This document shows, piece after piece, positions 9,564 to 18,366 of a stretch of 64,000 nucleotides of DNA. How positions within the stretch are numbered: position 1 is the first letter of the stretch; the number at the start of each line of letters is the position of its first letter. The stretch comes from Hirschia litorea (GTDB lineage: Bacteria > Pseudomonadota > Alphaproteobacteria > Caulobacterales > Hyphomonadaceae), in NCBI RefSeq assembly GCF_042665075.1, contig NZ_JBHTBR010000005.1, positions 1,116,001-1,180,000 on the forward strand, in the 5' to 3' direction. The notes beneath the pieces are model-generated. The model ran no database searches. It saw nothing but the letters and a program-made list of their open reading frames with translations, and had not been told where the DNA came from. The translations under genes and the position numbers were made by a program.

Positions 9564-11897
9564 TTACTTTGGTGTGGAGCCATAGCGGCCCGGGTAAAGA
9601 TTTGTGTTCACGTCTTTTGCCGCTTGGACCATTTCTGGATAAGGCTGGTCTGTGACAGTCACAAAACCAACATTGTAGTTCTCACCATCGTAAGCTCGTC
9701 CAGTAAGAGGGGAGTCGATGTATTGGAACCAGTGAACGCCTACCATGTAAGGATTGTCCAACACCGACTGTACATATTCTTTGTACATGCGTGCGCGATC
9801 TGCTTGTGTCGGTGCTTCAATCAATCCAGGATGATATAGGCCATTGTCAGAAAGTGACCCAATGTGGAATTCACCAATCAGGCTAGGCTTATCAAGGTCT
9901 TCTAGGAATTCCCATGTTTTGGGTTGAAGGCCTTCCTTATAGACATTGTAGCTCATGACATCTGTATACTTGATGGCGGCTTCAACAGCTTCTTGTGGCA
10001 TGCCCCAACTCGCCATGCGTACGCCCATATAGAGATGGTTTGGCATGGCTTCTTCGAGTGTGTCATGTACAACGCGGAAATACTGGTCTGCAAATGCTGT
10101 AAACAGTGCAGATAAATCTGGCACCATCGCCTCGTTGAGGTTTTCTATTTTGTAGCCAGCAGAGAAGGCATCCCAGCTTTCAATATCTGTTCCCCAAACC
10201 GCGTTGAGATCGTCTATTTTTGCATATTTTTCTTTTAGTATTTCTACGAATTTAGCTTTTGCAGGGCTTTCTTCTGCGCTTTTGGAAATACCATCCATAA
10301 CGATGCCATAGCGTCCTTCAAGGCTATCGCGATCGCCCCAACTTTTTTCGTTGTCAACGAAGACGCCTACGCACCATGGGGTGCCTTGGATTTCATCTGC
10401 GATAGTGCTGATTGTGGCTTGTGCGCGTTTTTTAAACTCTGGGTCAAATGCATCTGGCATTGGACTCCAATAGTCATTTCCAGATGAGAGTGTTTTAAAG
10501 TCACCAATGATCCAACCATTTGCAAAATAAGGCACTTTTTCATTGTCGTGGAAGCCTTTGTCGACCCAGTTACCCATTGAAGTGAAGCCCCAATCTTTCA
10601 TGCGGTCGAGCGTCACTTCACGCCATTTGTCTAGGTAGGAATGATCATATTCCTCACCATAGCGGCGTTCGAGGTTAGCTTGGTAAAAGCTGTATGTTTC
10701 ACCATGCTCAGTTGGCCCAATAAAGACTGATTGGCGGTAGCTATAGTGTTCGGCCAGCTCGTCATCATAGTCTGGTAGCCATGTGAACATATCGCGGCGG
10801 AGGTCTGATGCGACATAGGCCGTGTCGAGGGCAGCTTGAGGTGCGATTTCGGGGTCTTTGGAATCGTCAGGCGTGACCTCATTAGGGTCTTTAATGCGTA
10901 CAGATGGGTCTTTGTAATCTATACCGGTCACCGTCGTCGTGTTGGCCATGCGCAGGTTTGCGATTCCGTTGGAGAAAAATAGATACCCTTCAGGGTCAAT
11001 CATCCACCATTTTTCATCGACTTTTTGTGTTCGGAAATAACCTGTTGCTTCAAATTGTGGGCCGTCTTTCCAGCCGCCAAAGCGGGACCGGTCGGGTAGG
11101 CCGTCAGGGTTTAATGAAGCTAGTTCAGCATCTGCGGCGGCTTTAAGTTGTTCTGTTGATTTGATTTTTCGTGCAAAATCAACTTTTGCATTTTGGCCAA
11201 ACTTATCCACTAATCCGACCATGTAATCTTTAATCGGTTCGGGGTTCTCTCTAATTTCTAGATTGTCGATGGTGATGCTTTTGGGACGAATAGCACCAAA
11301 GACTTCGACAGCGACTGATTTGATTTGGCTCATGTCAGTTTCGCGGCTTCCAAAGCGCCAGATCATTTCATTAGCTTCTTCAGGGAAGGCGCTAGGGTTG
11401 GCGCGAAGGCCTGCTTCAAGCTGCACTTCTGGCCCTGTGATAGGGGCGATGTAGGTGCCTGCTTCCCCTGTGCTTAGTACGATGTTACGGCGCTGGCTTT
11501 TGCCTGATACGTCTGTGATGGTCACGAAGAGGTGGGTTGATACCTCGCTATTGTTTTCAATGTCCATCGAGAGATTAACATTGCCAAACTGCGCCCAATT
11601 CCAAGGTGTTTCGGGTGTGAAGATTACACCAGACTGTTTCGCGTTTTCATCAAAGTCCACGCGTAATGCTTTTCCAGATTTACCTTCCACGATTGAGAGG
11701 TCTGCATAACTTGCTTTTACCCAAGAAGGCAGCGAGTCCACTTCAAAATCTGTGACAACTTTTAAAGCTGCATTTTCCGCAGACTCTTCTGTGGTCACTT
11801 CTGTCGATGAAACATTGCTTTCATCTGGATCACATGCAGCAAGAAGTGAAAAAGATAAAATTGTAGTCGCTAGGATTGAAGCTTTAAACTGTTTCAT
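9564..11897 (-). CDS. GH50 beta-agarase 1, lipoprotein
   Basis: This 777-residue GH50 glycoside hydrolase acts on beta-1,4 links of agarose or neoagaro-oligosaccharides; characterised relatives are often exo-enzymes releasing neoagarobiose. The lipobox is LAAC with Cys22, followed by Asp23. A beta-sandwich, CBM-like domain occupies about 45-220, then the (beta/alpha)8 domain. The expected acid/base is Glu517 in VDNEKSWG and the nucleophile is Glu676 in LIGEFHIG. The start follows AAAGGACT. It lies 68 bases downstream of the SMP-30 gene and 22 bases before the aldolase. Two paralogs occur in this window (25037-27391 and 48933-51269). Confidence 0.93.
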   Translation of the reverse strand: MKQFKASILATTILSFSLLAACDPDESNVSSTEVTTEESAENAALKVVTDFEVDSLPSWVKASYADLSIVEGKSGKALRVDFDENAKQSGVIFTPETPWNWAQFGNVNLSMDIENNSEVSTHLFVTITDVSGKSQRRNIVLSTGEAGTYIAPITGPEVQLEAGLRANPSAFPEEANEMIWRFGSRETDMSQIKSVAVEVFGAIRPKSITIDNLEIRENPEPIKDYMVGLVDKFGQNAKVDFARKIKSTEQLKAAADAELASLNPDGLPDRSRFGGWKDGPQFEATGYFRTQKVDEKWWMIDPEGYLFFSNGIANLRMANTTTVTGIDYKDPSVRIKDPNEVTPDDSKDPEIAPQAALDTAYVASDLRRDMFTWLPDYDDELAEHYSYRQSVFIGPTEHGETYSFYQANLERRYGEEYDHSYLDKWREVTLDRMKDWGFTSMGNWVDKGFHDNEKVPYFANGWIIGDFKTLSSGNDYWSPMPDAFDPEFKKRAQATISTIADEIQGTPWCVGVFVDNEKSWGDRDSLEGRYGIVMDGISKSAEESPAKAKFVEILKEKYAKIDDLNAVWGTDIESWDAFSAGYKIENLNEAMVPDLSALFTAFADQYFRVVHDTLEEAMPNHLYMGVRMASWGMPQEAVEAAIKYTDVMSYNVYKEGLQPKTWEFLEDLDKPSLIGEFHIGSLSDNGLYHPGLIEAPTQADRARMYKEYVQSVLDNPYMVGVHWFQYIDSPLTGRAYDGENYNVGFVTVTDQPYPEMVQAAKDVNTNLYPGRYGSTPK

Positions 11898-11965
11898 CGC
11901 ATAGTCCTTTGGAAAGTGGGGTCGTCAAGGAGAGCAGGTTGTGCTGCGTTCTCACGCGTTCAAAA

Positions 11966-13039
11966 TTACAGCCAGTGAAGTGCGCTGGCTTGAGTTTTGA
12001 TTTTCAAAACGAGGTCATGGCTTGTGATGAAAAGTGTTTTACCATCTTCACCAAAACAGCAATTGGATGTTGCCTTACCCGTTACGATACGTCCTAGAAG
12101 TTTTCCTTCTGGCGATATAACTGTGACACCACCTGCGCTCGTTGCGAAGATGTTGCCATTGGTATCGAGTGCCATTCCATCGGGAAGGCCAGGGTGGTCA
12201 TCATCTGCAAATTGAGAGAGGTTCACCCAGTTTCCTTCATCAGTCAGACTATCGTCTGCTTCGCGCTTGAAGCGACGGATAATTGGAAATTCGGGATCTG
12301 ATTGCGAGACATAAAGATATTGCTCATCAGCTGTTAGCGCGAGACCATTGGGAGCAATCATGTCTTTAGAGATGAGTTCCAACTTGCCGTCTGGATATAG
12401 GCGGTAGATGCCTTGATAATCCATTTCGCGCACAGGGGAGGTGAAGGCTTCTTTTAGTCCGTATGGTGGATCGGTGAAATATACGCTGCCATCACGTGCT
12501 TGAATGACATCATTTGGAGTGTTGAGGACTTTGCCTTCAAATTCACGCGTGAGCATAACGCGTTCGCCAGTCGCCATATTCACTTTATCAACAGACCGCG
12601 CATTTTGGTTACAGATGAGCATTGTGTCATCGATATTATACCAGTTGCCATTTGTTCCGGGTGTAACGGCTGAGCTATCTGTACCGTGGTCATCTCCCGC
12701 AGGGCCTAAGAATACGGTCATGCCGTTATCATTATCCCAGCGATGAATTTTATTTCCCAAAATGTCTGTAAAATAGAGGCAATTGCGTTTGAAATCCCAA
12801 GCTGGGCCCTCTGTCCAACCATAACCTGTGCCGATGATTTCTAGCTTTGCGTCGGGTGCGATAAGTTGGCTGAAGCTATCGTCCAAGGAAATAATTTCAC
12901 CAAAATTGGCGGGGGTGGAATTATCGGGTGCGCCGTGGCCGGTATCGGACATTTCTGGCTCCTTTGAGGAGGGTTGTGAACAAGCAGTAAGTGCAGCGAA
13001 TGCACTCGCTGAGAGTAAGACTTTGCGACGATTTATCAT
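11966..13039 (-). CDS. SMP-30/gluconolactonase-family lipoprotein
   Basis: This is a 357-residue beta-propeller of the SMP-30/gluconolactonase/LRE family. Probable metal-site residues are Glu77 (TEGPAWD), Asn176 (LNTPND), Asn231 (APNGLA) and Asp287 (PDGMALD). The N-terminus has paired arginines (NRRKVLLS) and lipobox LTAC (Cys20), so export by Tat or Sec as a lipoprotein is likely. The usual reaction is hydrolysis of sugar lactones to aldonates, which outside the inner membrane would act on lactones made by a periplasmic dehydrogenase (compare 56856-58310). It is the first gene of the GH50/aldolase/kinase operon, with RBS AGAGGTGA. The exact lactone is unknown. Confidence 0.85.
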   Translation of the reverse strand: MINRRKVLLSASAFAALTACSQPSSKEPEMSDTGHGAPDNSTPANFGEIISLDDSFSQLIAPDAKLEIIGTGYGWTEGPAWDFKRNCLYFTDILGNKIHRWDNDNGMTVFLGPAGDDHGTDSSAVTPGTNGNWYNIDDTMLICNQNARSVDKVNMATGERVMLTREFEGKVLNTPNDVIQARDGSVYFTDPPYGLKEAFTSPVREMDYQGIYRLYPDGKLELISKDMIAPNGLALTADEQYLYVSQSDPEFPIIRRFKREADDSLTDEGNWVNLSQFADDDHPGLPDGMALDTNGNIFATSAGGVTVISPEGKLLGRIVTGKATSNCCFGEDGKTLFITSHDLVLKIKTQASALHWL

Positions 13040-13269
13040 TGCGTCACCTCTTTTATAGGAGTTCTGGTTAAATTACTTCGTTCAATTTTTCCATGAGGTT
13101 GGTCAAATACAAATGGTGTTAAAGTCATCAATATTACGCCTGCACTTTTATGCCCCGAGCGGGTGTGTTGCATATCGCGCATATTGAATGCCATTGTGTA
13201 TTCCATCTCCCCAGAAAATACTGCTTTATTCTTTTGGGTATGTTTGACGTTACATTTTTGAAATGTCAA

Positions 13270-13279
13270 TTGTTGACAA
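13270..13279. promoter_or_regulatory. TTGTNNACAA operator, SMP-30 / sugar porter intergenic region
   Basis: TTGTTGACAA lies in the 384-base divergent gap, about 145 bases before the sugar porter and 230 before the SMP-30 gene. On the plus strand it contains a TTGACA that could be a -35 box, so a bound repressor would occlude it. The rest of the gap holds a 77-codon reading frame on the minus strand that I do not believe is a gene. Confidence 0.55.
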
Positions 13280-13423
13280 TTCTTTATTGCTGTGACGAAT
13301 ATGCACAGAATACGAGATATAAAGAGAAGATCGGGAGGTGCGTAACGTGCGCGAGGCCTTGTTGTAAGGCTGAGCTTGCAGACGTTGTGCGTCCACTCAG
13401 AAACTTAGGGTGGAGAGTGAATT

Positions 13424-14989
13424 TTGAAAATATCTGAGAACAGAGCAATTCTAAGCGCAATGATTGTTGCGTTTGGTGGGTTTATATTTGGGTTGGACAT
13501 TGTTCTGATCTCTGGTGGGATTGCTGCTTTCCGCTCTGAGTTTTTACTCAATGATGCGCAAGTTGGCTGGGTTGTTTCCGCAGCTGGTTGGGGTGTGTTG
13601 CCTGTATTATTGTTGGTGGGGCCGCTCACTAATAAAATTGGCCGTAAAAACACACTCATAGTCATCGCTGCGATGTATATCGTATCGGCTGTTGGGTCGG
13701 TGTTGGCGACTAATTGGGTAATGCTTGCTGTAGCGCGGGCGCTAGGCGGGATGGCGTTTACGTCCTTGTCCGTGGCTGCCATGTATATTGGGGAAGTAGC
13801 TCCGCCAAATGCGCGCGGGAAAATGGTTTCTATCAATCAGCTAAACATCGGTATCGGTATTACAGTTGCTTTCTTGGTGAACCTTGCCATTGCATCAATG
13901 GCTGCGCCTGGTGCGACAACTGTTTCAATGTTTGGTGTTGAGACAGGAATGTGGCGCTGGATGCTAGGCGTTGAGATTATTCCTGCGATAATTTGGCTTG
14001 TGCTGCTGCTTGGTATCCCGAAAAGTCCGCGTTGGCTCTATAGTGTGGGGCGTGAAGCTGAGGCGCGTGATGTTTTGGCTAAAATGATGCCAGGTGAACA
14101 TGTTGATGCGGGGATGGAAGAGATCCGCGCGAGTGCGCAAGGCAATGGCACTATAAGCAATTTGCAGGGTATTAAGGAACTATTCTCTACCCATTTGAGT
14201 AAGGCGTTATTTGTGGGTGTGTTGGTGGCTGTATTGCAGCCGCTGACAGGTATCAATAATTTGCTGTATTACGCGCCGATTGTATTTGAGCAGGCAGGAG
14301 CGGGCACGAACGCCGCGTTTATATCGTCGGTTGGGCTTGGTGTCCTAGCAATGGCATTTACGGCTATTGCGATAGTTGTCATTGATCGCGTGGGGCGTCG
14401 ACCATTATTGATTGGTGGTTTGGCGGTGGCGGCTGCTTGTATGTTGATTGCTGGATGGAGCTTCTCTCAAGCGCACTACATGATTGATATGGTTGATTTG
14501 GATGTATTGGCCGCAACCATGCCAACAGAAGCTTTGAAGTCGTTGGTGGGTGTCGAGTTTGCAAATGATGTTGCCTTTAAAAATGCACTTGTGGACACGC
14601 TGGGTTTTGATGATGCGCGCAAGTTTGAGGGTGTGCTGATCAAGACAGCTGTTGAGGGACTTAATGCTGGTCTGGTGATCTCTTGTATTTTGGGATTTGT
14701 GGCCGCTTTTAATATCTCTATTGGCCCGATCATGTGGGTGTTGTTTTCTGAAATTTTCCCAACGCGCGTGCGCGGTGTGGCCATCTCTGCTTGTGCACTG
14801 GTCACGAGCCTTGTGAGTGCTGGGGCTGCGATGGTGTTTCCAGTCTTGTTGTCAGGTGCTGGCGCGGGCGCAGTGTTCTTGTTGTTCGGTGTAATTATCG
14901 TGGTGGGTGCTGTGTTGATTTATATGCTGGTGCCAGAAACGAAAAACAAAACGATTGAGCAAATCGAGGCCACTTTTAAAGGGGCCTAA
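13424..14989 (+). CDS. MFS sugar porter (SP family)
   Basis: This 521-residue major facilitator of the sugar porter subfamily carries the family marks GRKNTL after helix 2, QPLTGINNLLYYAP near helix 7, DRVGRRPL, and PETKNKTIEQIE at the C-terminus. An insertion of about 70 residues (roughly 345-415) precedes the helix that leads into GPIMWVLFSEIFP. It should import a monosaccharide by proton symport. In this operon D-galactose or AHG from agar is expected, but the sequence cannot choose between them. The start is TTG, eight bases after GGAGAG. The SDR and the galactonate-dehydratase-like gene follow within 16 and 11 bases. Confidence 0.88.
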   Translation: MKISENRAILSAMIVAFGGFIFGLDIVLISGGIAAFRSEFLLNDAQVGWVVSAAGWGVLPVLLLVGPLTNKIGRKNTLIVIAAMYIVSAVGSVLATNWVMLAVARALGGMAFTSLSVAAMYIGEVAPPNARGKMVSINQLNIGIGITVAFLVNLAIASMAAPGATTVSMFGVETGMWRWMLGVEIIPAIIWLVLLLGIPKSPRWLYSVGREAEARDVLAKMMPGEHVDAGMEEIRASAQGNGTISNLQGIKELFSTHLSKALFVGVLVAVLQPLTGINNLLYYAPIVFEQAGAGTNAAFISSVGLGVLAMAFTAIAIVVIDRVGRRPLLIGGLAVAAACMLIAGWSFSQAHYMIDMVDLDVLAATMPTEALKSLVGVEFANDVAFKNALVDTLGFDDARKFEGVLIKTAVEGLNAGLVISCILGFVAAFNISIGPIMWVLFSEIFPTRVRGVAISACALVTSLVSAGAAMVFPVLLSGAGAGAVFLLFGVIIVVGAVLIYMLVPETKNKTIEQIEATFKGA

Positions 14990-15005
14990 TGTTGAGTGAC
15001 TTTAT

Positions 15006-15797
15006 TTGGATGTGTGTGACATGGGTTTTCTGCAAGACAAAATCGTTATCGTAACGGGTGGGTGTTCCGGTATAGGCTGGGGCATTACGCAAGCCTGCGT
15101 GAAAGCGGGAGCAAGTGTGATTGCGTGTCAGCGCAGCGAAAGCGGTGCTGAGAGGATTGATGGTCTCGTTGCAGAAGGCTTTAAGGCTGAGTTTATGCGG
15201 GCGGATGTGTCTGACCCTGAGAGCATTTCCAGCTTTGTTGCGGCGGTGCATGAAAAATATGGCCGTATTGATGCGCTTGTAAACAATGCGGGTATCACGA
15301 TTGAGTGTGACTTCTTTGAAATGCCATTAGAGAAGCTGGACATGCTTTGGGCAACCAATCAACGGTCTGTCTTTTTGATGAGCCAAGCAGTGGCGCGTCA
15401 CATGAAAGAACAGGGCGGCGGACACATTGTTAATGTGTCATCTAATCACTCTGTGGCCAGTGTGTCTGGGTATGAAATGTATGCGGCGACAAAGGGCGGT
15501 ATCTCTGCGATGACGCGCGCTATGGCGTGGAGTTTAGGCAAGTATGGCATTCGTGTGAACACGTTATCACCCGGTTTGACAATGACCGAGGCTGTGCAGC
15601 AGGTCACGGTGGATAAGCCTCATTTAATTAAACCTTTCAACGACATGCATGCCACTGGGCAAGTAAGTAGTGTGGAAGATATTGCTAATGTCGCAGCCTT
15701 TCTAATCTCGGACTTATCCAACGCCATTACTGGGACTGATATAGTCGCAGACCAAGGTGTTGCCGCACAATTATGTAAGACTGACGACCTCGTTTAA
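15006..15797 (+). CDS. SDR oxidoreductase, possible galactose 1-dehydrogenase
   Basis: This 263-residue classical SDR has nucleotide loop TGGCSGIGWG (17-26), LVNNAG, and catalytic Ser146, Tyr159 and Lys163 (YAATK). It sits between a sugar porter and a galactonate-dehydratase-like gene. The simplest reading is an NAD(P)-dependent D-galactose dehydrogenase that feeds galactonolactone or galactonate to the next enzyme. This is context only, since substrate cannot be read in this family. The ribosome site is weak. An alternative ATG at 15021 would shorten the protein by five residues. Confidence 0.7.
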   Translation: MDVCDMGFLQDKIVIVTGGCSGIGWGITQACVKAGASVIACQRSESGAERIDGLVAEGFKAEFMRADVSDPESISSFVAAVHEKYGRIDALVNNAGITIECDFFEMPLEKLDMLWATNQRSVFLMSQAVARHMKEQGGGHIVNVSSNHSVASVSGYEMYAATKGGISAMTRAMAWSLGKYGIRVNTLSPGLTMTEAVQQVTVDKPHLIKPFNDMHATGQVSSVEDIANVAAFLISDLSNAITGTDIVADQGVAAQLCKTDDLV

Positions 15798-15808
15798 GGT
15801 GAAGTGTC

Positions 15809-16960
15809 ATGAAAATTTCTAATGTTATTGCGTATCCAGTTTGGGTGGGCCACAGGAATCTATGCCTTGTAAAAGTTGAAACAGAAGATGGCCTTTATGG
15901 GTGGGGTGAATCTGGTGTTTCAGGACGTGAATTAGCTGTTGCGGGAGCTGTAGAGCATTTTCGCGATTTTCTAATCGGTAAGGATTCTCGTCATATCGGT
16001 GCACTATGGCAGGAAATGTATCGTGGCCAATATTTTGAAGGTGGGCGCGTATTGTCGGGTGCTATTTCCGCAATAGATATCGCGCTGTGGGATATTGCGG
16101 GTAAGCGGTTTGATGTGCCTGTGCATGAATTGCTTGGTGGTGCGCAACGTCACAAAATACCTTGTTTTGCAACATCAACTGCTGATCACACGCAAGACTT
16201 GATCAAAGATGTGAAAGATCTTGTGAGCAAGGGGTGGACTGTCGTGCGGGCCACTGTGGGCGATGGCGGTGCAGGTGATAGCGCGCAATGGGATGTACGC
16301 AAAGCGATTGCGCAAACGACTGAGATTTTACCTCAACTTCGCGCTGAAGTGGGGCATGAAATTGTTATCGGTATTGATATGCATCACCGCATGTCCGTGG
16401 CGGAGGCGGCTGCCTTCTGTCAAAAAATGCCAGAAGGTACGATTGATTTCTTAGAGGAGCCTATTCGTCAGCAAACGCCCGGTGCGTATAAGGCGTTGCG
16501 ATCTATGACCAATATACCTTTCGCGATTGGAGAAGAGTGGGCGAGTAAGTGGGACTTTCTGCCATATCTTGAAAATGATTTGACCAATTTTGCGCGTATT
16601 GATGTGTGTAATGTGGGTGGTCTTACTGAGGCTATGAAAGTGGCTGCGATTGCGGAGGCGCACTATATTGATGTGATGCCGCATGATCCGTTGGGGCCGA
16701 TTTGTTCTGCTGCGACAAACCATATGTGTGCTGCAATTCCTAATTTGTCTTGGACAGAAATTGCGCCTTACAGTGCTGATAAGTCAGATCATGATCGTTT
16801 GTTTATCAATCGTCCGATCGAAAAGGCTGGCTATTATGAGGTTAGCGATAAACCGGGTCTTGGTGTGGATGTGCGTGAGGATCTTATAAAGGATCAGACG
16901 TTCAAATTCTGGGAGATTCCAAGGCGATACAAGCCTGACGGTAGCTTCACAAATTGGTAG
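15809..16960 (+). CDS. Enolase-superfamily sugar acid dehydratase, DgoD-like
   Basis: This 383-residue protein of the mandelate racemase/D-galactonate dehydratase group has metal ligands visible at Asp190 (GIDMHH), Glu216 (FLEEP) and Glu242 (GEEW). Catalytic histidines are at His192 and His292 (MPHDPLGP). The last motif and the ending KPGLGVDV resemble D-galactonate dehydratase, which makes 2-keto-3-deoxygalactonate. It is the third gene of the sugar porter operon and starts after AAGGTGAA. The product would suit the pfkB kinase and DgoA-like aldolase on the opposite strand, completing a De Ley-Doudoroff route for the galactose half of agar. A related aldonate remains possible. Confidence 0.78.
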   Translation: MKISNVIAYPVWVGHRNLCLVKVETEDGLYGWGESGVSGRELAVAGAVEHFRDFLIGKDSRHIGALWQEMYRGQYFEGGRVLSGAISAIDIALWDIAGKRFDVPVHELLGGAQRHKIPCFATSTADHTQDLIKDVKDLVSKGWTVVRATVGDGGAGDSAQWDVRKAIAQTTEILPQLRAEVGHEIVIGIDMHHRMSVAEAAAFCQKMPEGTIDFLEEPIRQQTPGAYKALRSMTNIPFAIGEEWASKWDFLPYLENDLTNFARIDVCNVGGLTEAMKVAAIAEAHYIDVMPHDPLGPICSAATNHMCAAIPNLSWTEIAPYSADKSDHDRLFINRPIEKAGYYEVSDKPGLGVDVREDLIKDQTFKFWEIPRRYKPDGSFTNW

Positions 16961-17042
16961 GCACAAAAGGTAAGTGAATGGGGGGTGATATTTGTTGTCA
17001 AATTGAAGACTAGCACTTTACATCATCTATGTTGTTTGTATA

Positions 17043-17052
17043 TTGTATACAA
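17043..17052. promoter_or_regulatory. TTGTATACAA operator before AHG operon
   Basis: This perfect 10-base palindrome lies 156 bases before the cycloisomerase start. It overlaps a possible -10 (TATTGT, 17041-17046) that is 18 bases from TTTACA at 17017-17022, so binding would repress. No gene was seen in the rest of 16961-17207. Confidence 0.6.
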
Positions 17053-17207
17053 AATAACGGCGGCAAAACTGTTATCTCCTGAAGTCAATAAAAAGATAGA
17101 GGAGAGGGGAGGCCGCATAGGGAAGTTTTCACTGTTTCCAAAATTTAGGTGATACAAAACGGTTTCGTGCTGTGTGTGCATGCTTTGGAAATGGAAGAGG
17201 TGTCGTT

Positions 17208-18350
17208 GTGAGTTCTGATAGTTTGAATACAGGTGTGGTTGCCCCTATAGAAGCCTTTGCGATTAAATCCGTGAAGACTGAATATTATCACATTCCTCTT
17301 GCAGAGCCTCTCGTGGATGCCAGTCATGGCACGCACACATTTTTTGAGTTAATTGTTTGCCGGATTACCGGAAGCAATGGTGTCGAAGGTGTGGGGTATA
17401 CTTATACTGGCGGTTCTGGTGGTCGCGGTATTTACTCGCTAATTAAAGATGATTTGACGCCGCGTATCTTGAGCAAAAATGGCGCGGATATCGAAAGCGT
17501 ATGGGCTGGGATGCAGAAGGACCTGCATTATGTGGGGCGCGGTGGTTTGCTCAGCTTTGCCATCTCCGCCATCGATATCGCTTTGTGGGATATCAAATGT
17601 AAAGCCTTGGATGCGCCGCTTTGGAAAGTCTTGAACGCACCATCAAACCAAACGGCATGCTATGCTGGTTTCATTGATTTGCATCTTGAAGGTGAGCAGT
17701 TACAAGAGCTTGTTAAAAAACATGTAGCGATTGGGCATACAGCGGTCAAAACGAAAGTTGGACGGGCTGACATCGCTGAAGATGTGCGCCGTGTGAGCGA
17801 GATCCGCGAAGTCCTTGGTGCCAGCAATAAGCTTATGGTGGATGCAAATTGGTCATACACTGTTGAGCGTGCGATTGAGTTTGGTAAAGCGGTAAAAGAA
17901 TTTGATATTGGCTGGTTTGAAGAGCCGATTTCTCCTGATGAATTTGAAGATTATGCTGTCATTGCCGACGCAACTGGTCTGCCGCTCGCAATGGGTGAAA
18001 ACTTGCACATTGTGGAAGAGTTTGAGCGCGCCATTAAATATGCAGGACTAGCCTATTTGCAGCCTGACTGTTCCAATATTGGGGGCATTACAGGGTTTCT
18101 AAAAGTATCTGATTTGGCAGCGAAAGCTGGCCTGAAGATTTGTAGCCACGGCATGCATGAGTTGCATGTGTCGTTGTTGGCTGCTCAACCGCATGCGGGA
18201 ATGTTGGAAGTGCATTCCTTCCCCATTGATAAATATACAATAAGTCCGCTGGAAGTACGTGATGGCCTTGCCTTCGCGCCCAACCATGTCGGCACAGGCG
18301 TTGTATTTGATGAGGCTCTAATTGGGCCACATTTGATTTCGCAGACATAG
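17208..18350 (+). CDS. 3,6-anhydro-L-galactonate cycloisomerase
   Basis: This 380-residue enolase-superfamily enzyme isomerises 3,6-anhydro-L-galactonate to 2-keto-3-deoxy-L-galactonate, the committed step of AHG use in agarolytic bacteria. It matches what I recall of the Vibrio enzyme at YTYTGG, HYVGRGG, AISAIDIALWD, MGENLH, QPDCSNIGGITG, HGMHELHVSL and EVHSFPIDKYT. Visible catalytic elements are Lys181 and Lys183 (KTK), metal ligands Asp212, Glu238 and Glu264, and His314. The GTG at 17208 is chosen because GGAAGAGG lies seven bases before it. An in-frame GTG at 17172 has no ribosome site. It heads a four-gene operon whose other members fit the same pathway. Confidence 0.9.
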   Translation: MSSDSLNTGVVAPIEAFAIKSVKTEYYHIPLAEPLVDASHGTHTFFELIVCRITGSNGVEGVGYTYTGGSGGRGIYSLIKDDLTPRILSKNGADIESVWAGMQKDLHYVGRGGLLSFAISAIDIALWDIKCKALDAPLWKVLNAPSNQTACYAGFIDLHLEGEQLQELVKKHVAIGHTAVKTKVGRADIAEDVRRVSEIREVLGASNKLMVDANWSYTVERAIEFGKAVKEFDIGWFEEPISPDEFEDYAVIADATGLPLAMGENLHIVEEFERAIKYAGLAYLQPDCSNIGGITGFLKVSDLAAKAGLKICSHGMHELHVSLLAAQPHAGMLEVHSFPIDKYTISPLEVRDGLAFAPNHVGTGVVFDEALIGPHLISQT

Positions 18351-18366
18351 TAAAGGTTTGAAAAAA

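Noticed and set aside
9542..9583. Upstream ATG for the aldolase at 9583
   Set aside because: It would overlap the GH50 end out of frame and add 14 residues not found in the family; MTQSLSDIF at 9541 fits the fold start.
9321..9839. 172-codon plus-strand frame
   Set aside because: It lies opposite the aldolase and the GH50 3' end, both of which have clear motifs. It is a shadow frame.
13036..13269. 77-codon minus-strand frame upstream of the SMP-30 gene
   Set aside because: No ribosome site, low-complexity mixed composition, and it covers the divergent promoter region. It looks like chance.
13405..13836. 143-codon minus-strand frame inside the sugar porter
   Set aside because: Complement of transmembrane-coding sequence; such frames arise often opposite hydrophobic proteins.
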